From assembly GCF_042242105.1 (NCBI RefSeq), contig NC_092012.1, positions 3,209,970 through 3,273,969 of the forward strand: a stretch of DNA of 64,000 nucleotides, written 5' to 3'. Numbering within the stretch: position 1 is the stretch's first letter; each line of letters opens with the position of its first letter. The notes below the pieces were generated by a model. That model was not told where the DNA came from and ran no database searches. It worked only from the letters and a program-made list of their open reading frames with translations. The stretch comes from Pempheris klunzingeri. Lineage: Eukaryota; Chordata; Actinopteri; Acropomatiformes; Pempheridae. This document shows, piece after piece, positions 46,487-57,619 of this stretch. Made by a program: the position numbers and the translations under genes.

Positions 46487-49400
46487 ATGGCGGCGGAGGG
46501 AGACGTCGATTTGGACCTGGAAGCCGAGGAAAACTGCACCGGGAAACCGGCAGAAAAGCCTCGGAAACATGACAGCGGAGCCGCGGATCTGGAGAGAGTC
46601 ACGGACTACGCGGAGGAGAAGGAAATCTCCAGCTCCGATCTGGAAACGGTGAGAGCTCCGGGCTAACGTTAGCGTTAGCCGGCAAACATGCGGCCACTGC
46701 CGGCGACACTGTCGGTACATCATCACCGTTACGGACCGTGTCAAGGGTCCAGTTTGTGATATCAGCTCTGTGTTTTATAACCAGCTGTCTAAATACATAC
46801 ATAGATTTATATAAGTAGTTGTTGTCGCTGGGTGCTAAAAGGCAGTTAGCATTAGCTTGACTCAGTAGCTAACTGCCTCAAAACTAGTTAGCTAAAGCTA
46901 GCATAGAGCGGACAAACAACAATGTGACACACAGATAAACTAATGATCAATATAAATGTATATAATCATAAAAAACTACAACCTTTATTTACAGCACTGT
47001 TACAAACAAAGTTACAAAGTGTTCAATAAACTGAAGAATACACAACAATGATTTAGGATTAAAAAAAACCCATAATTAAACAGATAGGAGCTGCCTGCTA
47101 GAAAGGTTTTTATAAAAAGAGGCTGATTGATTGATTGATTGATTGATTGTGCAGCCTCAGATCTTTAGACCAGGAGTTTAGATCTGAGGGTCTCTGAATG
47201 CAGAAGCCTGCTCACTGTTACCACCTTACTAAAGGAAGGGTCACTACCCATCAGTCACCTCTGCAGGTCCCAACATTAGGAAGCTAAGATCAAAACTACA
47301 GCCAGTACTTGTGTGGTTTGTCACTTCCCTCAGTAGGACAGAGGAATCCTGATGTAGGCAGCAGAGCTCTGCCTGAGGATCTGGTTCTTCATTCATTCAT
47401 TCATTACATCAGGGAGCTGAACCATGAGGGGCTTTAAAGGTCGTCTGTTAAATCTTAAAATCTCTAAAAGTTACTGTCGTCCAGTGAAGAGAGCTGATGT
47501 GATGTTGTCTTCTCGTATACTTGTAGACACCGATGTAATATTAGTGGTCCTCTATTCAGAATCAGATTTATTGTCATCATACAGCAAAGTACAATGAGAT
47601 TCTGTATGACCTCTCCCAGAGAAACATGACTGTACAACATTTGTAACTTGCTTTTCAAGAAAGAGTTTATTGACAAATTAACAGATTAAAAATCTGGAAA
47701 TGGTGTAAAATACATAGAAAAGCATCAAATTAAAGTTACAGTTAAAATAGGGATTAAAGTATAACATCATTTCTGTGCTCCTCAGCATCACTGTTCTTCA
47801 AAATGATGAAGATTTAACATTTTCTAACGGTGACAAGACGTCAAGTGGGACCAAGCAGTAATCTTCCCTTTGAAAACACAGATGAAGAATGTAAATGTTT
47901 GACTCTGAACCACTAAAAGTAAATTCTTCTTTCTGAAAGATACTCCGGCTTAATTTATTTTTTAAGGTACAACCTAGACTGAATGGATTATATTATAATA
48001 TGATATCTAATAAAAAAGACCTGCTTCCCATTTTTGTATAAATAACAAGAACTCTTACCTTTATTCCTCATTCTGTTTAATTACCCAAAGTAACATTGAA
48101 AGTATTACATGCCAGAGGGATGTGAGACCTCATGTATTTGATATAGTTTCCTTGTTTCTATTTACACTATTGGTAGTAATGATACTGTGTAAACGTCAAC
48201 TACAGCAGCCTAAAGTCCTTTAAATGTCGAGCTGAATCTACCTTAAAACGTTCTCTGTGATGTTACAGCTGTTGAAGACTGTCGTGTTTAAAATAACTGC
48301 TTTTCTTTCTTTCTTTCTTTCAGGCCATGTCAGTGATTGGAGACCGGAGGTCACGAGAACAGAAAGCCAAACAAGAGCGGTGAGTCCAGTCGGTTTTACA
48401 CGTGGACAGGAAATGTGTAACAGGGGCTTTGGGATAATGTACAGTGGAGGGGGGGGGGGGGCAGAAGAAGAAGAAGACCACATTAAAGTCTTCAATATTT
48501 TCACATAAACCTGGAAATAATCAGAAAGTTTGAGGATTGAGAAATATTTAAAAAGACAAAAGCTTCTGATGTGAAATGAAGCTTCTTTACTGTTTCTGAC
48601 CAAAAAATTGAAGTCATTAACTCCTTTTGTACAAAAGTTGATCAGATCCACCTGAATGCAGCTTCAATGGAAGGAGGTCAGTTGTTTTTTTTAATGTTTC
48701 TGACTAATCAAACTTGTTTTCCAAGTTTATGTGGAAATATTTGAGGTTTTCAACATGCTCTCAGACTTTTGGATCTTAATAACTGTGGCCCCCACAGAAA
48801 GCAAAACCCACAGCTGCCTGTGAGGATTTAGAGGAAAACGACCTTTATCATTTGTTACTGAGGGATTTTTAATCTCACATCTGGTCTGAGGACACAGGAC
48901 CTGTGGATTATTCTCACTTTGTGTTGTTTTGCTTCCAGAGAGAAAGAGTTGGCCAAAGTCACCATCAAGAAAGAGGACGTAGAACTAATTGTAAGTTATT
49001 TGCAGTTTTTTTTTTCTCTATTCATCTCCATGTGGACACTGAAACAGCACAGCCATACGAGATAATGAAGCGTGTCAATCCAGAACAGTAGCAGTAATCT
49101 GCTGCTGTTACCAGCCTCCAGGAAGGCACGAGGTTTTCTAATCTGGCTCCAGTTGATTTGCTTCTATTCAGATATAAGAGGGCAGATTAGTGAATGTTTA
49201 CATGTTTACACTCTAATATTACAGTAAGAGTTTATGCCTCATGTAACGACCTCAACCAGAAGAGACCGACCTGATCGCAAGATGTTTTCAGTAGTAAAAT
49301 ATTAGCCCTTATTTAACCATAGACACTGTCTCTGTCCCTCCACATGGGGCAAACATACACAGACAGAATACATTTATTCCAACCAGTGACATCTTCTTCT

Positions 49401-50703
49401 TCTGCTGTTATATCTCCAGCAGATTGGACAGAACCACTTTGTCAAAAAAAAAAAATCTATTCTGATTTAAATGCTTTTGGGGCGTTTACACTCTTTATTT
49501 AGTGTCCATGTAAACGCTTCAGAAGGAACCTGTAATCCAACTCATTTTAATTGAACTGAAGAAACATTGTCCATGTAAGCGCAGCTGAGGCTGATGGGTA
49601 ATGGAGTCGGCCTTCCAGTTCATCCCACAGGTGGTTTATGGGGCTGTGAGGGCCCTCCAGGTTTGTCTGACATATAACTGTATGCTGGAAGGGACAAAAC
49701 TATAATATATATACAAACTACTCAAAAAGTTAGGGATATTTGACTTTCAGGTGAAATATATGGAAAATGTAAAAAGTGAATGCTACAGTGATATTATATC
49801 ATGAAAGTAGGACATTTAAGTAGAAGCATGCAATGGTGATTTCTTCATCTTAAACAATTTAGAAAATCTACCAACAGTGGTAGGTAAACCACAATAAAAC
49901 ATGTCAGTGTCTCAATAAATTGGGACGTGGCCAAAGGACGTCCACTCCTCTCCTTTCTGTGACTCTTCCAGTCTCTGTATCACTGTTCCAACCTCCTGAT
50001 GACACTCTGTGACCCTCTAAGCTCAGTGAACACCTCCGTCTGAGGACTTCCTGTTTGAAGCCTCCAGTGTTGAGGTGCTGCTGATCAACCGTTAGGTGTC
50101 GTCTTGGTCTCATGATGTCAGAATGTGAACAGCAGGATGAGGAGGACTGTTTAAATACCAATTCTAACTGAAGCAGGAAATGTATTGGTGGATTCATGGA
50201 TCAAACCTGTTGTGAATGTTGCTGTGAAGCTTCTTGTTAGAGAACAGCAGCTGGTGCAGAAAGTACTGAGACACTGAACAGTTGGACATGTGCATTCAAA
50301 GGTTTAGAGAAGGTCACATTAAGTTCACCTGGAAAGGTTAGAATGCATTTTAGGTTCACCCTGAAACTTCACCTGAAAGCTGAATATCCCTAACTTTTAG
50401 TGAGTAGTGTTTATAGTGTCCATCAAAATGTACAATCAGCTGCTTTATGGAGCGGGTGGAGTCGCCCCCTGCTGGCCATTAGAAAGAATGCAGGTTGCAG
50501 CTCTGTGTCTGTCATTATTTTCATTCCAAACAGTCTAGTAAGACAGTTTTTGTGTGTAATTGCTGGTTTAGGTGAAGTGTAATTTGATTTAACTGTTCGT
50601 GTTGCAGATGTCAGAGATGGAGATTTCGAGGGCGGTGGCGGAGCGCAGTCTGAGGGAACACATGGGGAACGTGGTGGAGGCTCTGGTGGCTCTCACCAAC
50701 TGA
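46487..50703 (+). CDS. hypk: huntingtin-interacting protein K, 4 exons
   Basis: Small chaperone-like protein that binds and tunes the ribosome-associated NatA N-terminal acetyltransferase and reduces huntingtin aggregation. Exons: 46487-46648, 48324-48379, 48939-48990, 50608-50703; junctions GT-AG, 366 nt, 121 aa, the same length as the usual human protein. Landmarks: KPRKHDSGAADLERVTDYAE near residue 25, SVIGDRRSREQKAKQE (central helix, about 56-75), and the UBA-like C-terminus ISRAVAERSLREHMGNVVEAL with the closing ALTN. The start ATG is in a good context (aaacATGG) with no competing upstream ATG in frame nearby. The exon 2 acceptor uses a (TTTC)n run as its pyrimidine tract. It converges with mfap1 and diverges from serinc4. 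Confidence 0.97.
46649..48323 (+). other. hypk intron 1
   Basis: Contains (ATTG)n at 47124-47149, text resembling a LINE/SINE body (ccatgaggggctttaaaggt near 47430), and at about 47560-47580 'cagaatcagatttattgtca', which looks like a reversed retroposon tail. Ends in a (TTTC)n run at 48301-48320. No exon was seen. Confidence 0.55.
48991..50607 (+). other. hypk intron 3 with Tc1-like element
   Basis: Apart from the transposon at 49718-50407, nothing recognisable is present. (Intron 2, 48380-48938, has a G run at about 48449-48460 and nothing else.). Confidence 0.6.
49718..50407 (-). mobile_element. decayed Tc1/mariner-type transposon with intact termini
   Basis: Terminal inverted repeats are CTACTCA(AA)AAGTTAGGGATATT at the left and its reverse complement with a two-base difference at the right, followed inward by a shared 'CACCTGAAA/TTTCAGGTGA' block. 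The minus strand keeps a damaged transposase N-terminus: MRPRRHLTVDQQ and WNSDTETGRVTERR, like the helix-turn-helix region of Tc1 proteins. At about 690 bp it has lost most of the catalytic domain, so it is non-autonomous. Confidence 0.8.
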
Positions 50704-50869
50704 ACAAACAGCATCGGCACACTGGACTGCTTCACTTTGGGTTTTCTTTTTTTAAACCAGGGCTCAGCAAGACATCGAGGCCGAACTGTTGTCATCTTCT
50801 CCCCACATCCTTTTTTTTTTTTTTTCCTTTTTTAAAATCTAAGTTGGCCTGCCTCATTTTGTGCCCAGG

Positions 50870-50875
50870 ATTAAA
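50870..50875 (+). terminator. hypk poly(A) signal ATTAAA
   Basis: A common variant hexamer 167 bases after the stop, followed by T/GT-rich sequence. AATAAA at 51040-51045 is a possible distal site and would make the transcript overlap mfap1. Confidence 0.5.
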
Positions 50876-50944
50876 GTTGTTTTAATACTTGTTTTGCTCT
50901 TTGTGGAAAAGTTTTTCTTTTTTAAAATGGTCAAAAATACAAGT

Positions 50945-50950
50945 TTTATT
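50945..50950 (-). terminator. mfap1 poly(A) signal AATAAA
   Basis: Minus-strand canonical hexamer 416 bases downstream of the mfap1 stop. It lies only about 70 bases from the hypk signal on the opposite strand. Confidence 0.5.
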
Positions 50951-51365
50951 CACAAACAAATCAACTTACAATGGCTGCACTTGGACAAGTATGGAAAAAA
51001 ACAAAGGCTACTGCAGGACATTAGTAGAAGAACCTGCAGAATAAATGTTGTTACAAGCTGATTTTGTACAAAATTACACCACAAACCAGTTTTTAAAACT
51101 GAAGAGGTATCTGTTGCTTACGTGGCTCAAAAGCCACAAACCTGGTGAAACATTTTGAGCGTGTCACAAAGGTGATTCACTATCTTTCCTGCATCTTCAG
51201 TATGTTTTAAATAGCCAATGTTAAGTTTTTTTTAAATGGCGGTGCACCTTCCTTGTAGATAAACAGTTCAAAGTGGTGGAGTCAGTCTTGGTGTCCTTCC
51301 ACAGCTTAAAGTCCAGGAAGCAGCTCAGTCTCTACAGCTGCTCTGCAGCGTGAGGTTCGGTCCAC

Positions 51366-54300
51366 TTAAGTCTTCCTCTTCTTCACCGTGGGCCGGTCAA
51401 ACACGTCCCTCACGCCTGCTGCCTTCTGCTTGAAGAACTTGCTGTTCTGAGCGCTCTCCTGAGCCCAGGCGGAGTCGAACGACGTGGTGTCCTGGTCCAC
51501 CAGGTGGGTGTACTTGGTGCGTCCAGACCGACCAAAGTTTTTAACCTTAGTGGAGGGAGAGAAGGAAAAAAAGCACAGCAGGAGTTAAAATATTTGATTC
51601 TGGTATCATGTATGTAAAACAAGATTTAAACAGTAACACATTTAAAAGGGAAAATTAAGTGTTATGAAGGTCAAATCTGGTGTCTTTAAACTTGGGCTCT
51701 AATGTGTAATATTAGAGCCCAAGTTTAAAGACACCAGGACACTTTGGTGTCTACATGCCAAGTAGGGCAGGTAATCCTGTTGGGCTACAGCACCACATCA
51801 AAGTCTGTCCACTAAAAGTGCTTGTTTTTCCCACTGACAGGCTCAGACTGTTATTCTAAGTGTGTGACAGCATTATGGAAAGGATCCCTACAGAGAGAGA
51901 CCTGGAAGATCCTTTTGGTTTCACCACAAATCGCTCTCTTTAAAGCCTCCAGATTCCACTGACAAACAGTCAGAACACAGGACTACTGATCATCTTGCCG
52001 TGTTGAAGGGTGACTTTGAGTAAAATGACTGTTTTTTGTCAGTGGAGTCTGGAGGACGATATAACGGCAATTTCTGGTTAAACAAAAACAAATTTTACTC
52101 TGGAAGAAGGTCTCTCTCTGTAGGGATCCTTTCTGTTGTCAGCAAAGCTTTACACTGCAGCCTGATGGATCAGTCCCATCTGTACTACTGGGGCCCAGTT
52201 TAATAACCAGAGCTCTCCTTAAAGGGCAGGACATTTCTTTTGTTAAACATGCATATGAACAAATTTCCATATAAGATTAATACATTTAGATTAGGACTAA
52301 AGTTACTAGTAAGTAACTGATCAGGTTTGTTCTTGTGCTGAACAGTCCTGACAACAGTCTGACAGATAACACTTGAGTAAAAGCAGCTGACCTGCATGAC
52401 TTTGGGTAAGATGGTTTTGTTGAAGTGATCCTCCAGAGTCGGCTCGCTGAAATCTCTCTTGTACACGTCGTCCTCCTCATCCTGCAACAGAAATAATGGT
52501 CACAGTTACAAACTGGAATCAGCTGGTGATTCAGTGTCTGGAACACTGAATAAAACTTTATCAGCTCCTCTGTAAAGTAAAAACATTTTGGCCAAGATCC
52601 GTGCTGAGGGGGACGTTCTGCTACTGAAAACTAAACTTGTTAATCTCTCTGGTGGAGAAACACTTAATGGAGACACTGTTAGTTGTTACTTACCGAGCTA
52701 AATGTGCACTGATATGAACATATCTTATCATTTGGGCCGTGATGTTTAGCCTCAAAGAGAACATTTTATAAACCTAGATAATGGTAACTGGTCTGATAAG
52801 CTGACAAGCTCCACCTTTACCTTTAATGTGAACATGTTGATGGAGGAAAGTGCACCGCTGAAATTAAAAATCTGTTTCAGGCCATACTAGAACATTATAG
52901 CACATTAAAGCTCGTGGGATTTCTGGAAAGTCAGAGAATTTATTAGTTATTATCGAGCTATCCTGTGGACGTCTAAGTGATAGTCTAAGTGAAAGTTGGC
53001 AACGACGAGTGTGAGATCTGTGATCTAAAGTGATCTAAAGTGTTCAAGATGTTTTTGTCATGTTACATTTATAGGTCATAGAAATCCAACTTTTTTTTGT
53101 TTTAGAAAAGTCACTGAATCATCAGGAGATTAAACATTAGACCTGAACCCTGACAGTTCTGCTCCTGTTATAATAATAATGTATCAAACTATTAAAGTAA
53201 GACCAGAAGGGAAACTGATCAACACCGATCAATGCACCGTGCTCTCAGAATCAGACAAGCAGCCGCACACGTCTCTGGATGTCTGCTCTGGTTCGAAAGA
53301 ACAGGCCGACTACACGTTGAAGAAGTGATGAAGCATCTTCAGCGACCACAGAAGCTTTACGCACCCACGCAGGCATCACGCCGCTCACCTCTAGTTCCCT
53401 CCTCCGCCATGCAGCCGTCCCTCAGACTTTACTACAATCGGCTTTAAAATGATTTAAATAAATACCTCATTGTACCGGAGTGTGTGGAAGTGTATCCACG
53501 ATTCTCTAGTTCAAAACCCTGCAAACCAACCTGGCAAAACACAGTGTAGCTGGAAAACAGAAAGACAGATGGGTCTAGCAGGAAAAACCCCTCTGCCCCA
53601 CCTACAGGACACTCTGCTTTCATGCCCTGTGTATTTCGGCCATTAAAGCGCGTCATGTGGCTCCACCATCACGGAGGGAGTCCAGCGCTGTCGTGACTCA
53701 CCATGAAGAAGGCTCCTCTGTGGTAGTACTTCTGGAGGAACTTGTATTTGCCCTTGGTGGCTTTGTTGGTGATGACTTTGTTGTTGTTGCGGAGCTCGGC
53801 CCTGCGCTCCTCCTCCGTCAAGCTGTGGAATCTCTCGATTTCAGCCTTCTCCTTCTCCATGCTGCGGACGAACACAGCTCATTTACAACCCCGAACGACG
53901 GGCCTGTTCGTTTCATCCTAACGTAAAGCCATTTCACAGACTTTAATCTGCCTTTACTCACGTTTCTCTGGCCTCTCTGTCCCTCTTGATGCGTTTCAGC
54001 TCTCGGACTTTCCAGGCTTCGTACTCCTCCTCCTCGTTCTCTCCATCGGTGTCCAAAGCCTCCAGAGCAGCCAGTGTGCGCCGGTTCTCCTCAAACTCCT
54101 TCTTAGCCTCCTCCTCCACAATCTTGAGGGTGTAGCGCCGTCGCTCCTCTGCCTGCCGCTTGGCCTCGGCCTCCAGCTCTTTTTGCCTCTGCTCCTCCGC
54201 TTCGCGCTCCGCCACTGTGACTCTGTCCTTCCTGTGGTGAAAACAGGGAAAATGTCAAATTCATTTTCACTCATCAGTTAAGCAGCTGACTGGAAGTATG

Positions 54301-57121
54301 TTCACAAAAATGTTTTAACTCCTCCAAGTATTATATTAGCAATCCAATTTATACTTCTGTATTTGTAAACCTGGGCCCTGCTTCATCCCCCCCGCACCTT
54401 TTTTTAAACATATTTTGGGTTCAAAATGACTGGCAGGTACAAAAGGTTTTGGAATTGTTCCAGCAGATAAACTCAGTTCAAAGTACATCCCCACTAAAAG
54501 TGCTCATTTGTGCGACAGACAGACTCAGTTTGTTACTCTAAGTGCCTGACAACATTATGGAAAGGATCCCGACAGACACAGACCTGTCAGATCCTTTTTG
54601 TTTAAGCAGAAAAAGCCGTAGCATCGCTCTCTTCTAAGCCACCAGACTCCATTAACAAAAACTGTAATTTTACCTACCTCACAGAACAAAGGAGTTGCTG
54701 GTATACCTCGATCTGTTTGTGTTATTGTGTCTTACCAAATATTGTGTTGGAACTAACCCTTTAAAACACCAAAGTCACACAATAATACAAGCGGACTTAA
54801 TAACTGAGCATTGGTAGACCAGCAACTTCTGTGTTCTACGAGGTAAAATGACTGTTTTTGTCAAAGGAGTCTGGTGGCTTTGAAAAGAGCGACATAAGAA
54901 CTGTTTGTTGTTGTTTGTCTTACAGGTCTGTCTCTGCAGGAACACTTTCCATCATGTTGTCAGACACAAACTTGTGGTGGATGTACTCTGATCAGGATCA
55001 GCTGTCCCAAAGCATTACTTTGTAGCCACAGAAGCCCAGTATTAAAAATACATGTAATTTAATAGAACATAAAACCTGACTCAAGCATGACATCGACACA
55101 GAAACATTTACAGATGAATTGTCTTTAGAAACATTAGCAGTTGTTTCAGGTCATACTTGCGAATGAAGACAGGTTTCAGCCGAGGCTCTGCTTCATCCTC
55201 GCTGTCTGTGTATTCTTCATATTCAGACTCAGACTCTGACTCCTCCCCCGATTTCCCCTCCTCCTCCACCTCCATGACCTCCATCTCCTCATTCTTCCGT
55301 TCCACGGCTCGCTGTCGCATCATCGCTCGTCGCCTCTCAATTTCCTGCGCAGAACCAGAAAGTCCACATTGAGAACTTTTCTTGATATAACCCTGATAGA
55401 ATTTCTTAAGAGACTACAAAAAAAACACACATTTAGTTAAAGTTAAACAGCGCAGACACCAACCTCGTCATCCACTTCTTCCTCTTCCTCCTCCTCTTCC
55501 TCACTACTCTCCTCCTCATGCTCTGGGTGCCACGTGCCTTCATCAGAGTCCTCGCTGCTCTCAGCGATGACTTCAGGCTCTGCGATCTGTCTGTGTCTTG
55601 CGAGCCTGAGGGCAAAGAAACGGGCAGCAATGTGGTCAAATTAGCATTTCAGCCGCACAAAGTTAAAATGGTCAAAACGGTCAAATCAAATCCCAGAAGC
55701 GGTGCGATACCTCTCCTCCACGTCCTCCGAGACACGGTTGAGCAAACGTTTGAGACGTGGGTCGGAGACCTCCTCTTCCTCCACCTCCACCTCCGGCTCC
55801 AGTTCCTTTCCCTTCTTCACAAACTGGAAGTCCTCGTCTTCCTCGTCTGATGACTCCATTGGAGCGTAGTCGGGACGTTTACCCGACACGTACCTCTTCA
55901 CCTTCACCTTCTCCATTGAGAGCTCACCTGGGATGTGCAGAGAAAGAGAGACAATGAGCTTTAGTTGCATTGTAGGACGTTTGCTTGAATCCACTGTCTG
56001 TTTCACACGAGATACTTAAGAGGGAACAATTCAACAGCTCTGCATAAAATACTAACGTTGTCTAAGTATCTTTGTTACAATACATTTCTGTGGAGTCGGG
56101 CAAGTGACGAATCATTATTATGAAGCTTATTTCTTTTTAAGGGGGAGGGGGTTAACACATACTACAGTCCAATTAAGTTGAAGCAATCATCAGAAGAATA
56201 ATCAGCGTCAATTTTGACAGCCAACTAATCATTTATCACGTATCACGCCAAAGGATGTGCTGGCTCCAACTTGTGAAAAGAGGATCTGGCTGTTCTCCAT
56301 CTTAGATCATTATAAATGTAATTATTTACGGTTGGTTCATCAAAATAAGTAATTAAATGAAGCCACCTTGGGAAACTGTGTTGGAACATATAACTGACAG
56401 GTTAATCACTAATGGAAATAAGTGTTTCTTACAGCATTAACACTCTGACACTAATGTGTTTTTCTGGGATTCTCACACAGTTCTTTGTGTTGTTCTTGTG
56501 GACTGTATATAAATCAATAAACCTTTACACACAGCCTACAGTTGCAGTTTAAACTGTGACATCTCCTCTAAGTTGCAGCTTAGACACTAACTGGACAGTA
56601 AATGACCAGGAGGACTAGAAACTCCTGCAGACAGTAATACAAACATAGGACAAATCTAGTAATAAATAAATAAAATTAAATGTCAAATACTTTGATATGA
56701 TTGGGGTTCATTTGTGCTTCATAGTGCAACGTGTTTGAGGCCGTAGTTGTTGTTGTACTGGACTTTTATTCCTCCATCTATGCTATTAGCACATCTGGGG
56801 ACACAAAACATCCCACTCCTCCGTGATTATGGGGCGTTTATATGCTGTTGAAGCCTGCAGGGATGTGCACCCACTAATGTTTATGGTTGCTTATCATTTA
56901 TTCAGCATGATCTAAGGTCTCCTCGTCGTTTCTGACAGATTACTCGTGTCGTTTGTGTTAAAACAGTGAGTTTACGCTAAGCTAGCAGGCTAACCTAGCA
57001 CGCCGCTAGTCGCCCGCTAAGCTAACCGCTACGTCTCACCTTTCTCATTCCGGACCGGCACCGCTCCGGCCGTGGACTGGATCGGAGGCAGCTTCATGTT
57101 GAGGGCTTCGCGACTAGACAT
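51366..57121 (-). CDS. mfap1: microfibrillar-associated protein 1 (spliceosomal), 8 exons
   Basis: Despite its name, MFAP1 is a nuclear component of the spliceosomal B complex that works with PRP38 in pre-mRNA splicing. Exons 5'-3' on the minus strand: 57121-57040, 55927-55711, 55605-55464, 55344-55157, 54231-53962, 53861-53702, 52481-52392, 51545-51366; 1329 nt, 442 aa (human 439). Landmarks: [18 protein letters not shown] at the N-terminus; [20 protein letters not shown]; an acidic EEEEEEEEE stretch; [87 protein letters not shown]; basic tail VKKRKT. The protein is charged and mostly helical, with no signal peptide. Introns carry two fold-back elements. Its promoter lies just downstream of hddc3 on the same strand. 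Confidence 0.97.
51677..51737. repeat. perfect 27-bp inverted repeat with 7-nt loop
   Basis: Arms 51677-51703 and 51711-51737 are exact reverse complements, separated by GTGTAAT. The arm includes CTTTAAACTTGGGCTCTAAT, which resembles the terminus of the fold-back family (AAACCTGGGTTCTA). It looks like two element ends joined head to head at the edge of copy 2, in the last mfap1 intron. Confidence 0.93.
51683..52206. mobile_element. fold-back element, copy 2 (last mfap1 intron)
   Basis: Left-arm blocks (GGAAAGGATCCCTACAGAGA at about 51878; TTCCACTGACAAACAGTCA at about 51955) recur as reverse complements in the right arm (TGACTG-TTTTTTGTCAGTGG at about 52027; TCTCTGTAGGGATCCTTTC at about 52113). 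The two arms fold on each other around about 52000. No coding capacity. Confidence 0.82.
54361..55050. mobile_element. fold-back element, copy 3 (mfap1 intron)
   Basis: The longest copy. It starts near AACCTGGGCCCTG (54369) and ends near CCCAGTATTAAAAATAC (55034-55050). CCACCAGACTCCATTAAC and GTAATTTTACCTACCTC in the left arm pair with GAGGTAAAATGACTG and GGAGTCTGGTGGCTTTG in the right. The centre is near ACACCAAAGTCACACAAT. Confidence 0.83.
55928..57039 (-). other. mfap1 intron 1 (1.1 kb)
   Basis: AT-rich with no recognised gene. Text near 56190-56260 is reminiscent of dispersed AT-rich repeats. The part next to exon 1 (about 56960-57039) is CpG-rich and belongs to the promoter-proximal island. 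Confidence 0.55.
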
Positions 57122-57260
57122 GACTGCCTGGTCGACGGTGACAACGGAACAGATGTAAAAATGGATATTTCACTTGGAGAAATTAAGCTCGTCGTCGTTT
57201 CCCCCAAAAACGGAAGTTAGCTGAAGAGAGAACGGACCGGAAGTTGATTTGTTCCGAAGG
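57122..57260 (-). promoter_or_regulatory. mfap1 core promoter with paired ETS sites
   Basis: On the minus strand two ETS/GABP-type sites lie upstream of the start: ACTTCCGG (plus 57237-57244) and ACTTCCGT (plus 57210-57217), 27 bases apart. The region is CpG-rich with no TATA box, as usual for housekeeping promoters. It lies within the short gap below hddc3. Confidence 0.6.
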
Positions 57261-57558
57261 ACATTTCCTGCCAATAAAAACACACACGAAATAAACACAA
57301 AATCGTGTATATCTTACTTTTTAGGCCACGTACACACTACCGTTTATTTGTTGCATTAAATAGCATTTTTATCCATAAATAAATATCAAGTTAAAGAGTT
57401 GATAAGAGATTACGCCTGATTGTATTCAGCAGTGCAACAGTGTAATATCGCCCCCTAGTGGCTCATCACTGCGATAAATCAACATACTGTCTATTTAACC
57501 ACACAATAAAAATATGAAAGAATACATTTAAGACCACAAACATTAATATGAAATCAGA

Positions 57559-57596
57559 TTTATTTATATCATTTACAAATTAAACTGTAATTTATT
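57559..57596 (-). terminator. hddc3 poly(A) signals (two AATAAA)
   Basis: Minus-strand AATAAA at 57591-57596 and 57559-57564, only 24 and 56 bases after the stop codon. Either implies a very short 3' UTR. Confidence 0.55.
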
Positions 57597-57619
57597 TGTA
57601 ATTTGAGTGCTCGGTGCCG

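Noticed and set aside
49904-50197. 97-codon minus-strand open frame as an independent gene
   Set aside because: It carries a broken Tc1 transposase N-terminus between matching terminal repeats, so it belongs to the transposon.
53232-53447. Arg-rich plus-strand open frame in an mfap1 intron
   Set aside because: No splice context or recognised domain; probably chance.
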